From Ancylobacter sp. TS-1 (lineage in GTDB: Bacteria; Pseudomonadota; Alphaproteobacteria; Rhizobiales; Xanthobacteraceae), in NCBI RefSeq assembly GCF_009223885.1, contig NZ_CP045144.1:1922001-1986000 (forward strand): a stretch of DNA of 64,000 bases, written 5' to 3'. The translations under genes were made by a program, and so were the position numbers. This document shows, piece after piece, positions 52,898-62,361 of the stretch. The stretch's first letter is position 1, and each line of letters starts with the position of its first letter. The notes below the pieces were generated by a model. That model was not told where the DNA came from. It ran no database searches and was given only the letters and a program-made list of their open reading frames with translations.

Positions 52898-54484
52898 TCA
52901 GAGCGGGTTCTTCAGCGGCGCCGGGCCCGACACCATGGCGACGACCGGCACCGCCACGATGGCCGCCCCGCTGAAACGCGTCGTCGACAGGCCGTTCGAG
53001 GCGTCGTCGCCGAAATGCGTCACCACCACCTGGCGCGGAGGCGCCACGAAGGCGGCGAAGCGCCTGAGTTCCGGCGTGTGCAGCGACGCGTTGCGGGCGA
53101 CCGCCGGGCCGCTGAACAGGCTGCGGATTTCCGCCAGCATCTCGGCCGAATGGGCGCGCGGCTTGTTGCGCGCAGCGGCCGCGGCGGAAGCGGGCATCTG
53201 GCGCCCGGCCTCGGCCGAGCCGGCCGGGGGCGCCGGCGCGCGGCCGGGCTGGAGCCGCTCGGGGGCGAAGATGCTGCCGCTGGCATCGGCATAGGCGAGC
53301 GCCGGGCCCTGCCCGCCGGTGCCGCGCACGATAAGCTCGGGAAGGCCGCCGGCCTCGCTCGGCCGGGCCTGCGGCATCGGCACGGCAGCCGCCACCACGG
53401 CGCCGGCCGCCGGAGCGGCGGCGCCGGTCCGTGACTGCGGCAGCGGGATCGCGGCGGCAAGCGCGGCGAGATCGGCGCGGCCGGCCGCCGGTGCGGCAGG
53501 AGCCGGCGCGGCGGCGACCACATTGCGCGGCAGCGGGTTGGGCTGGGGCAGCGGCACCGGATCGGCGGCCGCCAGCTTCGTTGCGACCTGCGCCGGCGCG
53601 GATGTCGCGGCAGCGCCTGAAGCCGGCGCCTCGGCCACCTCGGTGGCGGCAGCGGCGGCCGGCGCGGCCTCCTCGTCGTCGTCATCCTTGCTGAACAGGC
53701 TGGCGAACAGGTTCTTGGCCGGCTTGCCGGCGCGCTTGGGATCGTTGCCGCCGGAAAGGCCGGCGAAGGCGGCGCCCGCGCCGCCGGGCTCGGAGCCGCG
53801 CGACTCGACCTCGGCCAGCGCCAGCGCATAGCCCGACATCGGCTTGCCGTCGGCGGGCACATGCACCGTCTTGCCCGAGGGGAAGACGCGGGCGAGTTCG
53901 GGCCGGCTCATGCGCGGCCAGTGCCGCACACCGCCGGTATCGAGATGCACGAAGGGCGAGCCCGAGGTGGGGTAGAAGCCGACGCCGCCGCGCTGGAGGC
54001 GCAGGCCGGCCTCGCGGATCTTCGCCAGCGGCACGCCGGGAATGTAGAAGTCCATCGCCCGGCCCTGCATGTGCAGGCTGGTCTGGGCGACGCCGCGCGA
54101 GCGGGCGCGCAGCATGGAATTGGTCTCGGGCGAGCGGTAGCCGCCGATCACCTCGATCGGCTGGGTGGCATCCACCTCGCGATAGACCTCCCACACGATA
54201 TCGAAGAGCTGGGGGTCCATCCTGGTCGGCTCTTTCCGCCGCCAGTCCTGCAGCAGCACGTTGAGCTGCTTCAGCGCCGCCGGATCGTAGCGGCCGTTCT
54301 TCTTGAAGGTGACGGTGGCGCTGGCCCCGGAATGCACATGGTGCAGGGTCAGGGTGCGCGTGTCGCCATTGGCCACGGCGTCCTGCAGCAGCGTGGTGCC
54401 GCACAGCGTCGCGAGCGTGGCGACGGTCGCCAGCGCCGTGCCCCTGAGGGCCTTGCCGAAGAGACTAGCTTTTGTGATGCGCAC
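52898..54484 (-). CDS. DUF882 (M15-like) peptidase with long Ala/Pro-rich tail
   Basis: This 528-residue protein has an N-terminal export signal (GKALRGTALATVATLATLCG). Its DUF882 domain at about residues 40-205 resembles M15 D,D-peptidases and YcbK: GGYRSPETNSMLRARSRGVA, SLHMQGRAMDFYIPG with metal-ligand His and Asp, and FVHLDTGGVRHWPRM with a further His. The remaining 320 residues are low-complexity Ala/Pro-rich, probably a periplasmic spacer. A role in peptidoglycan trimming is inferred. A TTAA-N7-TTAC sequence lies about 90 bp upstream, and an L,D-transpeptidase gene lies upstream on the same strand. Confidence 0.87.
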   Translation of the reverse strand: MRITKASLFGKALRGTALATVATLATLCGTTLLQDAVANGDTRTLTLHHVHSGASATVTFKKNGRYDPAALKQLNVLLQDWRRKEPTRMDPQLFDIVWEVYREVDATQPIEVIGGYRSPETNSMLRARSRGVAQTSLHMQGRAMDFYIPGVPLAKIREAGLRLQRGGVGFYPTSGSPFVHLDTGGVRHWPRMSRPELARVFPSGKTVHVPADGKPMSGYALALAEVESRGSEPGGAGAAFAGLSGGNDPKRAGKPAKNLFASLFSKDDDDEEAAPAAAAATEVAEAPASGAAATSAPAQVATKLAAADPVPLPQPNPLPRNVVAAAPAPAAPAAGRADLAALAAAIPLPQSRTGAAAPAAGAVVAAAVPMPQARPSEAGGLPELIVRGTGGQGPALAYADASGSIFAPERLQPGRAPAPPAGSAEAGRQMPASAAAAARNKPRAHSAEMLAEIRSLFSGPAVARNASLHTPELRRFAAFVAPPRQVVVTHFGDDASNGLSTTRFSGAAIVAVPVVAMVSGPAPLKNPL

Positions 54485-54574
54485 GAATCCGAACCCGGTA
54501 CAGAACGTTTCCTTGAGACGACACGGACGAGGCGCCCGGGCCGTACATGGTGAACACAGTCTTGTCGGGTTTGG

Positions 54575-54589
54575 TTAAGAGGCCATTAC
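54575..54589 (-). promoter_or_regulatory. Near-consensus CtrA-like site upstream of DUF882
   Basis: TTAA (54575-54578), seven bases, then TTAC (54586-54589) differs from the full CtrA box by one base. It lies about 90 bp before the DUF882 start. A single near-match in a 262-bp gap is weak evidence. Confidence 0.25.
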
Positions 54590-54746
54590 GACCCCGCCCC
54601 CACACTTCTTGACCCCATGGCTAGGAAGTGACTGTGGCAAAAGAGTGCCTGCCGGTCAATTTCTCGCGCAATGCCCGGCGCGTGGTTAATTTGTCGCTGG
54701 AGCGTGGCGATGAGGCCACACCTCTCGCAACGCCCACCGGCGCGGC

Positions 54747-56849
54747 TCAGCGCGCCAGGGTCGCCGGCCCGCGATCGGCCATGCGGCGGGTGCCGTCGAG
54801 GCCGAGAATCGCCTTCGTGGCGGCGTTGATGCCGTAGAGATCCTCGCGGGTGACGAGGCGACCGGCGGCGTCGACATAGGTGGTGAAATAGACGATGTGC
54901 ACCGGGAAGCGGCGCTTCAGCGGCACCGACTTCTCATTGCCGCCGATCAGCTTGCCGATGCGCGGCTGGGTCCAGCCCTCGCCCGGCAGGCCGAGCGAGA
55001 ACAGCACCTCGGCGAAGGCCAGCGGCTCGTGCACGCGTACGCAGCCATGGCTGAAGGCGCGGCGCTCGCGGGCGAACAGCGCGCGGCTGGGCGTGTCGTG
55101 CAGATAGACCGCGTGCTTGTTGGGGAACATGAACTTCATGCGCCCCAGCGCATTGCGCTCGCCCGGCTCCTGCCGGAAGGCATAGCCCTGCGAGCCCCGG
55201 CTCCAGTCGACCGAGCCGGGATCGATGATGCGCCCGTTGCGCACCACATCGATGCCCTGGCGCTCCAGCGCATAGGGGTCGGACATCAGCTTGGGCAGCA
55301 TCTCGTTGCGGATGATGCTCGGCGGCACGTGCCAGGACGGATTGAACACGGCGTACTGCATGGTCTCGGAGAGCAGCGGCGTCGGCGTCTCCGGCTTGCC
55401 GACCACGACGCGGGTCTCGTGCACGACCTGCTCGTTGACCACCAGCCGGACCATGAATTCGGGAATGTTCACCATCACATAGATCGGCGCCACGTCGTGC
55501 GGCACCCAGCGCCAGCGCTCCATGTTGGCGACGATCTCGGGGATCTGGTCGCCGCCGGAACCGTTGAGCGCGCCGAGCGTGCCGCGTCCCACGATGCCGT
55601 CCGGGTTCTGGCCGGAAAGGGTCTGGAAGTCGCGCACCGCCTCCACCAGCAGCGGGTCGTAGACATCGTCCTCCGGAGCGCCGCCTATGCCGAGCCGCGC
55701 GCGCAACATCGGCACGCGCGGGTCTCGCTCGCCGGGCCGCAGCGAGCGGCCGGGCGGGATCGGCGCGTGCCCGGCCACCTGGCCCTCGGCCATCAGGCGG
55801 GCGAGTTGCTGCTTCAGCAGCCGGTACTCGTCATATTGCGGGGCGAAGGACTCGAAGGCGGCGCGCGCATTGGGCTGCCCCGTCACCAGCGCCAGCACGG
55901 CGGCCGGATCCGGCACGGTCGGGCGCGGGTCGACATCCTTGGAGATGGTAGCGGGATTGAAGCGGCCGCTCTGGACGTGGCGCGCATAGAGCAGCGTGGT
56001 CGCGGCGAGGCGCAGTTCCGCCTCCGCCAGCTGGGCGTCGCTCGGCGCGGCGGGAAGCGGCGGCACCGCATAGTCGGCCGGGTTCAGGCCCTCGACGATG
56101 GCGGCCGCGAAGGTGTCGAGCGCGATCTGGCCGAGCGGGGCGAGCTTGCCGGCGCCGGTGAAGGCCGGCTGGAAGCCGCGCGCCGTGTAGAAGGCGACCA
56201 GCGCCTGCTGTTCGGCGAGGCGCGGGGTCAGGCGCACCAGCGGGCCGGAAAGCAGCTCCGCCAGCCGGGTCGGCACGGTGGCGCCCGGCGCCGGGACGGC
56301 CGCAGGAGCCGGCATCGCCACCGCCGGTGCCGGTACTGCCGGGACGGTGGCGGGTGTCGATTGCTGGCCCGTGGCGGCGCCGGGCGTGGCGGCGCCGGTA
56401 CCGGGTGCGCCGGCGCCGATGGCGGGACCGGTCGAGGGCTCGTCGCTCGACGGGCCGGGCTGGGGCTGCGCATAGAGGGCGAGCGCCGCGCGGCGCGCCG
56501 GGCTCGGCGCGCGCCGGCCGCTCATGTCGAAAGGTTCGCTGTCGGCGGCGACGACCGGCAGCGGCGAGGCGCCCTGCCCGCCGGCATGGACGGCGGAGGC
56601 GTCGAAATGGCCGCCGCCGTCGCCGGTGCCGCTGCCGGCATGGTCGAGGGCGATGGCGCTGCCGGTCATGTCCTGTGCCTGAGCCGGCTGCACGCCGAAG
56701 GTGAGCGGGGCGAGGAGGACAAGGCCGAAAGCGGCGAGGCCGGCCGCTGCCGGCAGCAGCACCGCCCCGCGCGGCGCAGGCCGCGCCCCGCGCTCAAGCC
56801 GACCATATCCTTCGCCGCGACCCGACATCGCTCTCTCCGCCTGTTCCAT
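54747..56849 (-). CDS. L,D-transpeptidase, YcbB/LdtD-like
   Basis: This 700-residue envelope enzyme has an N-terminal hydrophobic signal (AVLLPAAAGLAAFGLVLLAPL) and a long Pro/Ala-rich segment to about residue 190. A helical region and a peptidoglycan-binding domain (AVRDFQTLSGQNPDGIVGRG, near 400) follow. The YkuD catalytic domain carries HDTPSRALFARERRAFSHGC with catalytic SHGCVR at about residue 603. It makes 3-3 cross-links or attaches proteins to peptidoglycan. The downstream DUF882 gene on the same strand suggests related cell-wall work. Confidence 0.92.
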   Translation of the reverse strand: MEQAERAMSGRGEGYGRLERGARPAPRGAVLLPAAAGLAAFGLVLLAPLTFGVQPAQAQDMTGSAIALDHAGSGTGDGGGHFDASAVHAGGQGASPLPVVAADSEPFDMSGRRAPSPARRAALALYAQPQPGPSSDEPSTGPAIGAGAPGTGAATPGAATGQQSTPATVPAVPAPAVAMPAPAAVPAPGATVPTRLAELLSGPLVRLTPRLAEQQALVAFYTARGFQPAFTGAGKLAPLGQIALDTFAAAIVEGLNPADYAVPPLPAAPSDAQLAEAELRLAATTLLYARHVQSGRFNPATISKDVDPRPTVPDPAAVLALVTGQPNARAAFESFAPQYDEYRLLKQQLARLMAEGQVAGHAPIPPGRSLRPGERDPRVPMLRARLGIGGAPEDDVYDPLLVEAVRDFQTLSGQNPDGIVGRGTLGALNGSGGDQIPEIVANMERWRWVPHDVAPIYVMVNIPEFMVRLVVNEQVVHETRVVVGKPETPTPLLSETMQYAVFNPSWHVPPSIIRNEMLPKLMSDPYALERQGIDVVRNGRIIDPGSVDWSRGSQGYAFRQEPGERNALGRMKFMFPNKHAVYLHDTPSRALFARERRAFSHGCVRVHEPLAFAEVLFSLGLPGEGWTQPRIGKLIGGNEKSVPLKRRFPVHIVYFTTYVDAAGRLVTREDLYGINAATKAILGLDGTRRMADRGPATLAR

Positions 56850-57176
56850 GTCCTGCCGGGGCCGATGGCGGCGCCGGCAGGCGCCACACCTTCCACCGCC
56901 GACCCTCTCCCGTTCAACTCACGATGACGGCAGAGTTCCGAATCCGGCAGGCTCTTCCGCCGCACCTTGCCGGGCACGGGTAAAGGTCGTGTTAAGCATG
57001 TTTGCAGCGGGCGCAACCGCCGGCCGGGGCGCGACAATACGCCCGAACAGGCGCCCTAATACGCCCGAACAGGCGCCCTCGCCCGCCCCCGCGATCGGCC
57101 TTTACCGTCTACCCTTGCCGTCGGGGCCGCGATTCCTATAATCCGCGCCTTTCTCTGAGGGGTGCGAGCACACAGC
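56850..57176. other. Divergent intergenic region ldt/purE
   Basis: This 327-bp gap contains a perfect 22-bp tandem duplication at 57036-57079. No gene or riboswitch was recognised. The purE promoter must lie in the last 100 bp, but no clear -35/-10 pair is seen. Confidence 0.4.
57036..57079. repeat. Perfect 22-bp tandem duplication upstream of purE
   Basis: Two identical 22-bp units (57036-57057 and 57058-57079) beginning AATACGCCCGAACAGG are adjacent head to tail, about 100 bp before purE. Identity is complete, which suggests a recent duplication or a selected double binding site. Confidence 0.9.
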
Positions 57177-57673
<497 letters not shown>

Positions 57674-57677
<4 letters not shown>

Positions 57678-58765
57678 GCGCCGCCCCCAAGGTTCTGAAA
57701 CCCGGCGACACCATCGGCATACTCGGCGGTGGCCAATTGGCGCGCATGATCGCGCTCGCCGCCGCCCCGCTCGGGCTCAAGGTGCACATCTACGCGCCGG
57801 AGGAGGACAGCCCGGCCTTCCAGGTGGCGGATTCCGTCACGCAGGCCGCCTATGACGACCTCGGCACGCTGGAACGCTTCGCCCGGTCGGTCGATGTCGT
57901 GACCTACGAATTCGAGAACGTGCCGGTCTACACGGCCGACTTCCTCGCCGGCCATGTGCCGGTGCACCCGGGCCCGCGCGCGCTCGGCATCACGCAGGAC
58001 CGGCTGGAGGAGAAGACCTTCGTCTCCCGCCTCGGCATCGAGACCGCCCCCTTCGCGCCCGTCAACAGCGTCGAGGAGCTGGAGGAAGCTCTCGCCGAGA
58101 TCGGCCGGCCGGCGGTGCTGAAGACCCGCCGCTTCGGCTATGACGGCAAGGGCCAGACGATCATCCGCGAGGGCGACGACCCCGCCGCCGCCTTCGCCGC
58201 CATCGGCCACCATCCCGCGATTCTGGAGGGCTTCGTGCCCTTCGAGCGCGAGGTCTCGGTCGTTGCCGCCCGCACCGAGGATGGCCGCTTCGCCGCCTAT
58301 GAGGTGACGGAGAACGAGCACCGCAACCACATACTCTACCGCTCCACCGTGCCGGCCGACGTGACGGCGGCGGTCGACGCGGTCTCCCGCGAGATCGCCC
58401 GCCGCATGGGCGAGGCGCTCGGCTATGTCGGCGTCTTCGCGGTGGAGCTGTTCCTCGTGGTGGTGGACGGCGCGCAGGGCGTGATCGTCAACGAGATCGC
58501 CCCGCGCGTGCACAATTCCGGGCACTGGACGCTGGACGGCGCGGTGACGAGCCAGTTCGAGCAGCATGTGCGCGCCATTGCCGGCTGGCCGCTGGGCGCC
58601 GTCGAGCGGCTCGGCCATGTCGAAATGACCAATCTGATCGGCGACGAGGCCGATGACTGGCTCGCCGTGCTGGAAGAGCCCGGCGCGCATCTGCACCTCT
58701 ACGGCAAGACTGAGGCGCGCCCCGGCCGCAAGATGGGCCACGTCACCCGCATCTTCGAGGAATGA
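57674..58765 (+). CDS. purK: 5-(carboxyamino)imidazole ribonucleotide synthase
   Basis: This 363-residue ATP-grasp enzyme makes N5-CAIR from AIR, bicarbonate and ATP. It starts near [20 protein letters not shown]. The ATP-grasp core has [16 protein letters not shown] and [16 protein letters not shown], and the metal-binding [18 protein letters not shown] is intact. The ATGA overlap couples it to purE, whose product acts next. Confidence 0.97.
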
Positions 58766-58885
58766 GCGCCGCCGCGCGGGCATGCCCACATTCGGGCCTG
58801 CTCACGCGAAAGTGCCGTGCAGGCGCGTAAGATCGTCGACACCGTTCGCGTATAGCCGTCATCTGAACCTGTCGACGGAACGCCC

Positions 58886-59860
58886 ATGCCCTTCCTGCGC
58901 GAGAATTCCGGCAAGCTCAGCCCCGAGAAGATCGGGGCGCTGCTCGTCGTCCTCTTCCCCATCGCCCTTCTGGCCGCCCGCGCGCTCGCCGGCGGCTTCG
59001 CGCCGGCAGACCCGTTCGGTGGCGCGGCCCTCGGGCCGGGGGCCGGCGGGGGTCTTGGCGGCGGAGGACTTGGCGGCGGAGGACTCGGTGGAGGCGGATT
59101 GGGCGGCGCGCTGGGCGAGGAGCCGGCGCTAGGCGCCCGGCCGCTGATCGAGGTGATCCGCTTTGTCGGCGACTGGACCATCCGCCTGCTGCTGCTCACC
59201 CTCGCGGTGACGCCGGCCCGGCGCCTGTTCAACTGGCCCAAGCTGCTCGGTGCCCGCCGCACGCTCGGCCTCGGCGCCGCTTTCCTGCTCGGCGTGCATT
59301 TCGTGATCTATCTGGTCGATCTCGGCGACCTCGGCATGGCGGCGCGCGAGATCGTGCTGCGCATCTATCTCACCATCGGCTTCATCGCGCTGCTCGCCTT
59401 CGCCGCCCTGGCCGCCACCTCCTGGGACGGCGCCCTGCGCCGCCTCGGCGGCATCTGGTGGAACCGGCTGCATGCGCTGGTCTATCCCGCCACCGCGCTC
59501 GGTATCCTGCACTTCTTCATGCAGCAGAAGCTCGACGTCACCGAGCCGACGCTCATGGCCGGCCTGTTCGTCTGGCTGATGGGCTGGCGGGTGATGCAGC
59601 GTTTCGGGCGCGGCACCGGCTTTTTCAACCTCATCGCCCTCGCCGTCGTCTCCGGCCTGCTGACCGCCTTCCTCGAAGCCGGCTGGTATCTCGCCGCGAC
59701 CGGCATCGACCCCGCGCGCGTCCTCGCCGCCAATCTCGACTTCACCTATTCGATTCGCCCGGCCTGGTGGGTCTTTGCGGCGGGCCTTGCCGCAAGCCTC
59801 GCCAGCGAGCTCGTTCTACGGTGGCGGCCACTGCCGGTGCGCCGGCAAGCCCGCGCCTGA
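58886..59860 (+). CDS. msrQ: MsrQ-like haem-binding membrane subunit with Gly-rich insert
   Basis: This 324-residue protein has a ferric-reductase-like transmembrane domain. After a first helix (IGALLVVLFPIALLAARALA) comes a roughly 35-residue glycine-rich insert of GGGGL repeats. Then come the MsrQ core segments IRFVGDWTIRLLLLTLAVTP, GVHFVIYLVDLGDL (haem histidine) and WWNRLHALVYPATALGILHF (haem histidines). MsrQ passes electrons to MsrP to repair periplasmic methionine sulfoxide. No msrP gene is in the window. The C-terminus is basic. The insert is unusual for the family as I know it. Confidence 0.85.
   Translation: MPFLRENSGKLSPEKIGALLVVLFPIALLAARALAGGFAPADPFGGAALGPGAGGGLGGGGLGGGGLGGGGLGGALGEEPALGARPLIEVIRFVGDWTIRLLLLTLAVTPARRLFNWPKLLGARRTLGLGAAFLLGVHFVIYLVDLGDLGMAAREIVLRIYLTIGFIALLAFAALAATSWDGALRRLGGIWWNRLHALVYPATALGILHFFMQQKLDVTEPTLMAGLFVWLMGWRVMQRFGRGTGFFNLIALAVVSGLLTAFLEAGWYLAATGIDPARVLAANLDFTYSIRPAWWVFAAGLAASLASELVLRWRPLPVRRQARA
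59057..59101. repeat. Three 15-bp units encoding GGGGL in msrQ
   Basis: Units at 59057, 59072 and 59087 each encode GGGGL; the first two differ by one base and the third is more diverged at silent positions. They lie in frame, flanked by more glycine codons, in a loop after the first membrane helix. Confidence 0.9.
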
Positions 59861-59906
59861 CAGTCCGCGCCTGACAGTCCGCGCCTGACAGCCCGCGCCT
59901 GATCAC
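59851..59906. repeat. 14-bp tandem repeat spanning the msrQ stop codon
   Basis: CCGCGCCTGACAGT occurs twice perfectly (59851-59864, 59865-59878), then once with one change (59879-59892), then a partial fourth (59893-59906). The msrQ TGA stop is in the first unit, so copy-number changes downstream of it would not alter the protein. Confidence 0.92.
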
Positions 59907-59956
59907 TGCGTCTGCCCGTCCCCGATCCACCATCCGCCGAGCCATGGAGCCTCGCG

Positions 59957-60433
59957 ATGACCGACGAAACACGCCCGCCCTTGCCGCCCTTCACCCTTGA
60001 GAGCGCGACCCAGAAGGTCCGCGGCGCCGAGGACGGCTGGAACTCCTGCGATCCCCGCCGCGTCTCGCTCGTCTACACCCCGGACAGCCAGTGGCGGAAC
60101 CGCGCCGAATTCGTCACCGGCCGCGAGGAGATCGTCGCCTTCCTCACCCGCAAATGGGCGAAGGAGCTGGACTACCGGCTGATCAAGGAGCTGTGGGCCT
60201 TCACCGGAAACCGCATCGCCGTGCGCTTCGCCTATGAGTGGCACGACGATTCCGGCAACTGGTTCCGCTCCTATGGCAACGAGAACTGGGAATTCGCCGC
60301 CAGCGGCCTGATGCAGCGCCGCTACGCCTGCATCAACGACCTGCCGATCCGGGAGAGCGAGCGCAAATTCTTCTGGGACCGCTCCGGCCCGCGCCCGGCC
60401 GACCATCCCGGCCTGTCCAACCTCGGGCTCTGA
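59957..60433 (+). CDS. DUF1348, NTF2-like (SnoaL-fold) protein
   Basis: This 158-residue protein has the compact DUF1348 pattern: [20 protein letters not shown] at the start, [38 protein letters not shown], and [20 protein letters not shown]. The fold is NTF2-like. Function and ligand are unknown; the family is common in bacteria and fungi. Confidence 0.9.
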   Translation: MTDETRPPLPPFTLESATQKVRGAEDGWNSCDPRRVSLVYTPDSQWRNRAEFVTGREEIVAFLTRKWAKELDYRLIKELWAFTGNRIAVRFAYEWHDDSGNWFRSYGNENWEFAASGLMQRRYACINDLPIRESERKFFWDRSGPRPADHPGLSNLGL

Positions 60434-60436
60434 ACG

Positions 60437-61360
60437 TCAGCCGAGGGTCGAGCGCAGGAGCCGCGCCGCCTCCGGCACGGCGAGCGCGGTCCAGCCCTCG
60501 AGCTGGTGACGGAACCAGGTGTCCTGCCGCTTGGCGTAGCGGCGCGTGTCGAGAATGCCGCCCTCGATCGCCTCGGCGCGCGTGATCTCGCCGGCGAGAT
60601 GGCGGGCGAACCACGGCATGCCATGCGCCTTGAGGATGGTGCGGTCGGCCGGCAGCCCGCGCGCCAGCAGTACCCGCGCTTCCTCCAGCGCGCCCTGCTC
60701 CATCATGGCGTGGAAGCGCTCGGCGATGCGCGCGCGCAGCACGGTACGGTCGGTGGCGAGGAACAGCCGCAGCGCCTCGTCGCCCGGCAGCACCGGCGGC
60801 CCGGCGCGCTCGGCCTGCCAGCGCGCCAGCGGGCGTCCGGTGGCCTCGAACACTTCGAGCGCCCGCATCAGCCGCTGCGTGTCGGAGGGCCGCAGCCGCG
60901 CGGCGGTCTCGGGATCGAGCGCGGCAAGCCGGGCGTGCAGTTCGGGCGCCTCCAGCCCAAGCCCGCGCACCCGCTCGCGCACCTCAGGGGGAACGGTCGG
61001 CATGGGCGAAAGGCCCTGCGTCAGCGCCTTGAAATAGAGCCCGGTGCCACCGACGAGGATCGGCAGCCGCCCCTGCGCCTCGGCCTCGGCGAGCGTGCGA
61101 CGGGCGTCCTCCAGCCAGTGGGCGACGGAGTACTCCTCGCCGCCGTCGACATGGCCGTAGAGCGCGTGCGGCGCGCGCGCCTCCTCCTCCCGCGTCGGGC
61201 GGGCGGTCAGCACGCGCAGATCGGCATAGACCTGCATGGAGTCGGCGTTGATCACCACGCCGCCGCTGCGCTCGGCGAGTTCCAGCGCCAGCGCCGACTT
61301 GCCGCTCGCGGTCGGTCCTGCGATAAGCACCGCGCGCGGGCGCCGCCCGTTTTCGCTCAC
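60437..61360 (-). CDS. miaA: tRNA dimethylallyltransferase
   Basis: This 307-residue enzyme adds an isopentenyl group to A37 of tRNAs that read UNN codons, using DMAPP, a product of the IspH pathway. It has P-loop [40 protein letters not shown] with the catalytic Asp/Ser region, and the tRNA-binding [20 protein letters not shown]. Full length and normal. It is convergent with DUF1348 (4-bp gap) and divergent from serB. Confidence 0.96.
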   Translation of the reverse strand: MSENGRRPRAVLIAGPTASGKSALALELAERSGGVVINADSMQVYADLRVLTARPTREEEARAPHALYGHVDGGEEYSVAHWLEDARRTLAEAEAQGRLPILVGGTGLYFKALTQGLSPMPTVPPEVRERVRGLGLEAPELHARLAALDPETAARLRPSDTQRLMRALEVFEATGRPLARWQAERAGPPVLPGDEALRLFLATDRTVLRARIAERFHAMMEQGALEEARVLLARGLPADRTILKAHGMPWFARHLAGEITRAEAIEGGILDTRRYAKRQDTWFRHQLEGWTALAVPEAARLLRSTLG

Positions 61361-61462
61361 GCCCGCCTCCGCTTCATGGGTCCGCCTCCGGGTCCGTTCC
61401 GCCTTTTTGCCCGCCGCCGGCCCGGCGGCAAGCCCTCTGTCGCAGCCCTGCCTCTGTCACCG

Positions 61463-62353
61463 ATGTCCGATTCCCTCTCCCGCGTCGCCGTGCTCGTCTC
61501 CAACCCGGCCGCCCCGGCGGTCGATGCGGCCCTCATCGCGGCCGCCCGCGCGGCGCTGCCCGCCCCCGGCGAGGCGCGCCTGCTGGCCCCGGGCATCGCG
61601 GCCGAGATCCCGTTTTCGGGCGAGGGCGATATCGCGGCGGTGCGGACCGCGCTCGGCGCCGCCCCCGTCGACGTCGCGCTGCTGCCGGCCGCCGGCCGGC
61701 GCAAGAAGCTGTTCCTCGCCGACATGGACTCCACCATGATCGGGCAGGAGTGCATCGACGAGCTGGCCGACTATGCCGGGATGAAGGCGCATGTGTCCGC
61801 CATCACCGAGCGCGCCATGCGCGGCGAGATCGCCTTCGAGCCGGCGCTGCGCGAGCGCGTCGCGCTGCTCAAGGGCCTGCCGCTGGCGGTGGTCGACGCG
61901 GTGATCGCCGAGCGCATCCGGCTCACCCCGGGCGGCACCGCGCTGGTGCGCACCATGCGGGCGAACGGCGTGCATACGCTGCTCGTCTCCGGCGGCTTCA
62001 CCCTGTTCACCGAGCGCGTGGCGGCCATGGTCGGCTTCGACGCCCACCGCGCCAATGTGCTGGTGGCGGACGGGGAGAGCTTCGCCGGCCTCGTAGAGGA
62101 GCCGATCCTCGGGCGCGAGGCCAAGCTCGCCGCGCTGGTCGAGCTGCGCGCCGGCCTCGGCCTCTCGCATGCCGACACGCTGGCGGTGGGCGACGGTGCC
62201 AACGACCTCGCCATGATCGGCGAGGCGGGTCTCGGCGTCGCCTATCGCGCCAAGCCAGCGGTGGCGGCGGCAGCGCAGGTGCGCATCGACCATGGCGACC
62301 TGACCGCGCTGCTTTATCTGCAAGGCTACGCCGCGACCGACTTCGCCGCCTGA
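61463..62353 (+). CDS. serB: Phosphoserine phosphatase
   Basis: This 296-residue HAD-family enzyme catalyses the last step of serine synthesis. An N-terminal regulatory-like region of about 80 residues precedes the catalytic domain: FLADMDSTMIGQECIDELAD with nucleophile Asp, LLVSGGFTLFTERVA, and VGDGANDLAMIGEAGLGVAY. ATG 61463 (MSDSLSRVAVLVS) is preferred; upstream in-frame starts overlap miaA's leader. Confidence 0.95.
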   Translation: MSDSLSRVAVLVSNPAAPAVDAALIAAARAALPAPGEARLLAPGIAAEIPFSGEGDIAAVRTALGAAPVDVALLPAAGRRKKLFLADMDSTMIGQECIDELADYAGMKAHVSAITERAMRGEIAFEPALRERVALLKGLPLAVVDAVIAERIRLTPGGTALVRTMRANGVHTLLVSGGFTLFTERVAAMVGFDAHRANVLVADGESFAGLVEEPILGREAKLAALVELRAGLGLSHADTLAVGDGANDLAMIGEAGLGVAYRAKPAVAAAAQVRIDHGDLTALLYLQGYAATDFAA

Positions 62354-62361
62354 TCGCTCCC

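Noticed and set aside
54897..56927. 676-codon open frame antisense to the L,D-transpeptidase
   Set aside because: It shows no recognisable domain and has the Arg/Gly/His-rich composition of a shadow frame.
59851..59906. CRISPR array
   Set aside because: Units are 14 bp and directly adjacent without spacers, so this is a simple tandem repeat; no cas genes are present.
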